From: Stratiolaelaps scimitus
Taxonomy: Eukaryota; Arthropoda; Arachnida; Mesostigmata; Laelapidae
NCBI GenBank assembly: GCA_019614645.1
Contig: JABWDB010000004.1
Location: forward strand, 20,274,001-20,338,000
Length of the DNA stretch: 64,000 nt
Reading direction: 5' to 3'
Shown: one piece after another, positions 61,576 through 64,000 of the stretch
Position numbering within the stretch: the stretch's first letter is position 1
Layout of the letters: the number at the start of each line of letters is the position of its first letter
The notes under the pieces: generated by a model
Database searches by the model: none
Seen by the model: only the letters and a program-made list of their open reading frames with translations
What the model was told of the DNA's origin: nothing
Translations under genes and position numbers: made by a program

Positions 61576-63181
61576 GCGCAAACCTATCATGCACGTGCAC
61601 CTCAGAAAAGTACAACAGCCACCACCGCTGCAGTTACTGGGGAGTTTCAACCGCAGAGCAACATTTTTAATTGGCAATTTCCAGGTTGTAAACAAATCTG
61701 TTCCCGTCTAGTTCTCCAGCTCTAGCAAACAGCTTCTTTCTCCTTCCTCTCTCGCTCTCTCTCGGTTTGTCTCTGTCTCTTTCCTTATTAATCCGGCGGG
61801 TATTTATCCGATCATTTAACAGAGGAGACGAAGCAGCTTGCTGACCAGCAAGCTATAATGCCAAAGTGAATTATTAGCGAAGTGCACAAATTCGACCTTC
61901 GGTGCACGCCGGGTTCATGTAGCGGAATACAGCCAGATGGACGGAGCGCAGAGTCGACCGGCCGACCAACCGCGCCGGCAGGGCTGCGGTATCTCGATAT
62001 CAAATCCCGAATCACAAGTGTATGTTATGTGTGTGCGTTTCTCCGTGCGAGAGGGCGTGCTTACGGCTCGCAGCTGCACTCTGAAGGGTGGAGTGGTCGT
62101 GTCCTAAAATTCCCCTGAGGCGCCACAATTTAATTACCTCAGCCTACCTAATCCAACTTAGCATCGATAGCAAAATATATTATTTAAAACATTTGCCCCA
62201 TAGCAGCCGTCCTCCCTCCGCCGCCCAGCCACGGTCCCCGATTTTTCCGAGATCGAGGAAGACGTTCGTAGACGTTGAGCTCCTGTTGTACGAAACAGCA
62301 TATTGAATGACACCACCGAGCCGGATACCTATCTCGCTGGTGAGTCCTATTGACTATACATGTACATAATTGCACTGTACAGCGGTGGCTGGGTATCGGC
62401 GACCGGAAATTGGTTGTCTGTACAAGAGCTGCACGCCGTGCACTGGCGGAGGGCATGAATTTGCAGTTGCAAGAGGCCGGGCTTCACGAGTGGTGAGCGA
62501 GATGTAAGGGGAGCCTGTCATCTACGATGGATTGTGGCTGTTGTCAGTTCGAGTGTTGCAGAAGTATAAACGAACCATCCATGCCGATACACACGTGCTT
62601 ATTCTTGCACATGAACACCAAGTCGATTGTACCTGCTGATCGAATGCGGATGCGCGACTATGGTGATTTAAAATAAGCCTGTCTTATTTGTAGATTGGCC
62701 ATATTGATTCCTGGTTGGACTGGTACGCGGCTAACATGAAAGAATCTCTTAAAAGCAGCTTCTCGCTTTCGTGGGTCGATATTAACCCCGGTGAGAATAA
62801 TACAAACAAAAGAAAGCCTAGAGAAATATAAACTGGGCTTTGCAGAGCACGGAGCTGCCTCATTGTTCTGTAATACAATATCGGAAATGCTGGCGATAAG
62901 CAGGTGGCCTAGGTGAGCCTAATGATTTGACTTCTTGCTTCTGGGAACAATGGCCCCTATTCGCAGAAACGGGGCTCGACTTCGTGCTAGTCTATAATAC
63001 ATACTTTCTACTCATAGCCTTGTCCCCTGTCTGACCGCTTGCTTGTGGTAATTACTGAATTGGGGTATACGTATATATATATATTATATTATATATACTT
63101 CAGGTGTCCAAATAGATTTACCGGCGTCCCCGACGAGAAAATATTTATAACCGTTAAATAATATTATAGTTATAGTGAGCA
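61576..63181. other. No gene seen
   Basis: Mixed DNA with a CT-rich run (61740-61775) and a TA run (about 63071-63096). No convincing frame or repeat. Confidence 0.4.
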
Positions 63182-63307
63182 ATGCTTCGACCCATCAATC
63201 TAACTCGCCGAGTTTACAAGCGATTCGAGAGGAAGTACCGAGAATTCCAGATCACGGCAGCTCGCTACGCTGGTGCAATATATATATATTTCTCAAACAA
63301 ACTGCAG
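63182..63307 (+). CDS. Candidate first coding exon, Arg-rich N-terminus
   Basis: Unrecognised. ATG 63182 is followed by 42 codons ending exactly at a donor (CAG then GTGACA, phase 0). The start is Arg-rich with few acidic residues (Met-Leu-Arg-Pro-Ile-Asn-Leu-Thr-Arg-Arg), which would suit a mitochondrial presequence. A short TA run encodes Ile-Tyr-Ile-Tyr near the end. No phase-matching second exon was found in the remaining 700 bases. Confidence 0.28.
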
Positions 63308-63349
63308 GTGACATAAAACTTACAATCTCAGATACACTATTCATGCTCA

Positions 63350-63490
63350 GTCACACTGGAGCATTACGTGTCAGGATATGCTGACTACCATTCATCTGGT
63401 GTGCGCGTAATCTACAAGTACAGTCCTCCTAAGGCTTTCACAAATACGATGGTGAAATCGCTCCGCTCTGCTCTAGGGATTGCACTATAG
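63350..63490 (+). CDS. Coding-like fragment, unassigned
   Basis: A 46-codon frame ending in TAG at 63490, containing Val-Ile-Tyr-Lys-Tyr-Ser-Pro-Pro-Lys-Ala-Phe and Met-Val-Lys-Ser-Leu-Arg-Ser-Ala-Leu-Gly. An acceptor-like CATGCTCAG lies directly before it, but its phase does not match the donor at 63307. It may be a terminal exon of an unseen gene or part of a decayed one. Confidence 0.2.
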   Translation, partial: VTLEHYVSGYADYHSSGVRVIYKYSPPKAFTNTMVKSLRSALGIAL

Positions 63491-63730
63491 TAGAACTTTC
63501 GTCCGCCTATTGCTACGGCTCACTGCGAAAAGTAGATCCGCTCGACGAGCTGTTATGGCCGAAGTCCACCTTCCTCTTGAGATTCTTAAATATTCCTTAA
63601 ATCCACATAAAGGATGCTGGTCCCCCACTAAGTGCATTTCAAATGTATTTAGGCAGTTTTGGGGTCCTTGGAAAAGTCGCAGTTGTAAAATCTATCAGTC
63701 AGAGCCGCTCTCAGAACACATTGAGGCGGA

Positions 63731-63940
63731 ATGTATGTAATCATTGGTCGAACTACTGTCATTGCAAAAACTGCTTTCGCAGCCCTCAGCGAAAGTTTCA
63801 GCGTATTCACAGGGCACAATCTTGTTATGGTTGCTTTTGTCCTGAGGTCCTTTCTCTATTCGGTACGCACAGCCCCGCTTGCAGGGTTATCCCGAGGTAC
63901 TTCGTTCTGGGTACAACATTTGGTGTCTGGTCTCTATAAT
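63731..63940 (+). pseudogene. MFSD6-like transporter fragment, frameshifted
   Basis: Starting near 63731 one frame reads Val-Ile-Ala-Lys-Thr-Ala-Phe-Ala-Ala-Leu-Ser-Glu, then Gly-His-Asn-Leu-Val-Met-Val-Ala-Phe-Val-Leu-Arg-Ser-Phe-Leu-Tyr-Ser-Val (about 63810-63866). This resembles the conserved 'GH.nvm...RF.lYS' segment between late membrane helices of MFSD6-type major facilitators. The expected continuation (Val-Ile-Pro-Arg, Gly-Thr-Thr-Phe-Gly-Val) appears in another frame around 63886-63936, implying a frameshift near 63870. The fragment is cut by the window edge or by decay. The family call rests on remembered motif shape only. Confidence 0.35.
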
Positions 63941-64000
63941 TTAATCGATTTAAGACATTGTTCCAATATTCTGATTGCTGACTCTTTTGTATGACATGAT

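Noticed and set aside
1..64000. CRISPR array, bacterial operon or phage module
   Set aside because: No regularly spaced repeats, no ribosome-binding sites ahead of packed genes, and coding density is far too low.

Overview
This window looks like non-coding-rich animal nuclear DNA, most likely from an arthropod. A mite or tick would fit, but the sequence alone does not settle it. The evidence is canonical GT/AG splice signals beside short open frames, many (TA)n, (CT)n and (GTT)n microsatellites, several decayed non-LTR retrotransposon (LINE) fragments, two tRNA-derived SINE families, a mariner-type miniature element, and no bacterial operon structure. No rRNA, tRNA, CRISPR array or prokaryotic gene was found.

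Left part (1-23 kb). Several candidate coding exons lie in locally GC-rich stretches. The best are a two-exon plus-strand model (246-1074), a three-exon minus-strand model whose splice phases agree (5601 down to 4684), a minus-strand open exon (7293-6848), and a row of minus-strand exon-like frames from 17426 down to 14470. None could be assigned to a protein family. GC-rich DNA has few stops, so overlapping open frames occur here on both strands and all these models are modest in confidence.

Middle (23-46 kb). This part is mostly AT-rich intergenic DNA with transposon debris: LINE endonuclease and pre-RT pieces (30.8-31.5 kb), the 3' half of a LINE reverse transcriptase with its terminal Cys knuckle (33.5-34.3 kb), SINE pieces and a long palindrome (32.3 kb). 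The clearest recognisable protein is a decayed, intronless AGC-type serine/threonine kinase (36855-37940). It keeps the catalytic-loop, DFG and APE-region motifs but carries in-frame stops and a frameshift in a run of 11 T.

Right part (46-64 kb). The longest open frame of the window (265 codons, 46586-47383) has no recognised family and one predicted membrane segment. Further right are a LINE RT remnant (52.2 kb), a perfect 23-bp-stem hairpin (53.1 kb), SINE copies, and a composite retroposon bounded by a 17-bp direct repeat (57.3-57.9 kb). These are followed by a mariner-type MITE (58.2-58.6 kb), a decayed unassigned reading frame (59.3-59.8 kb), another LINE endonuclease scrap (61.4 kb) and, at the right edge, exon-like sequence and a frameshifted fragment resembling MFSD6-type transporters.

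Overall this is an accessory, repeat-dominated region with a few possible real genes. The recognisable proteins are retroelement-derived or broken, and nothing here forms an obvious pathway.
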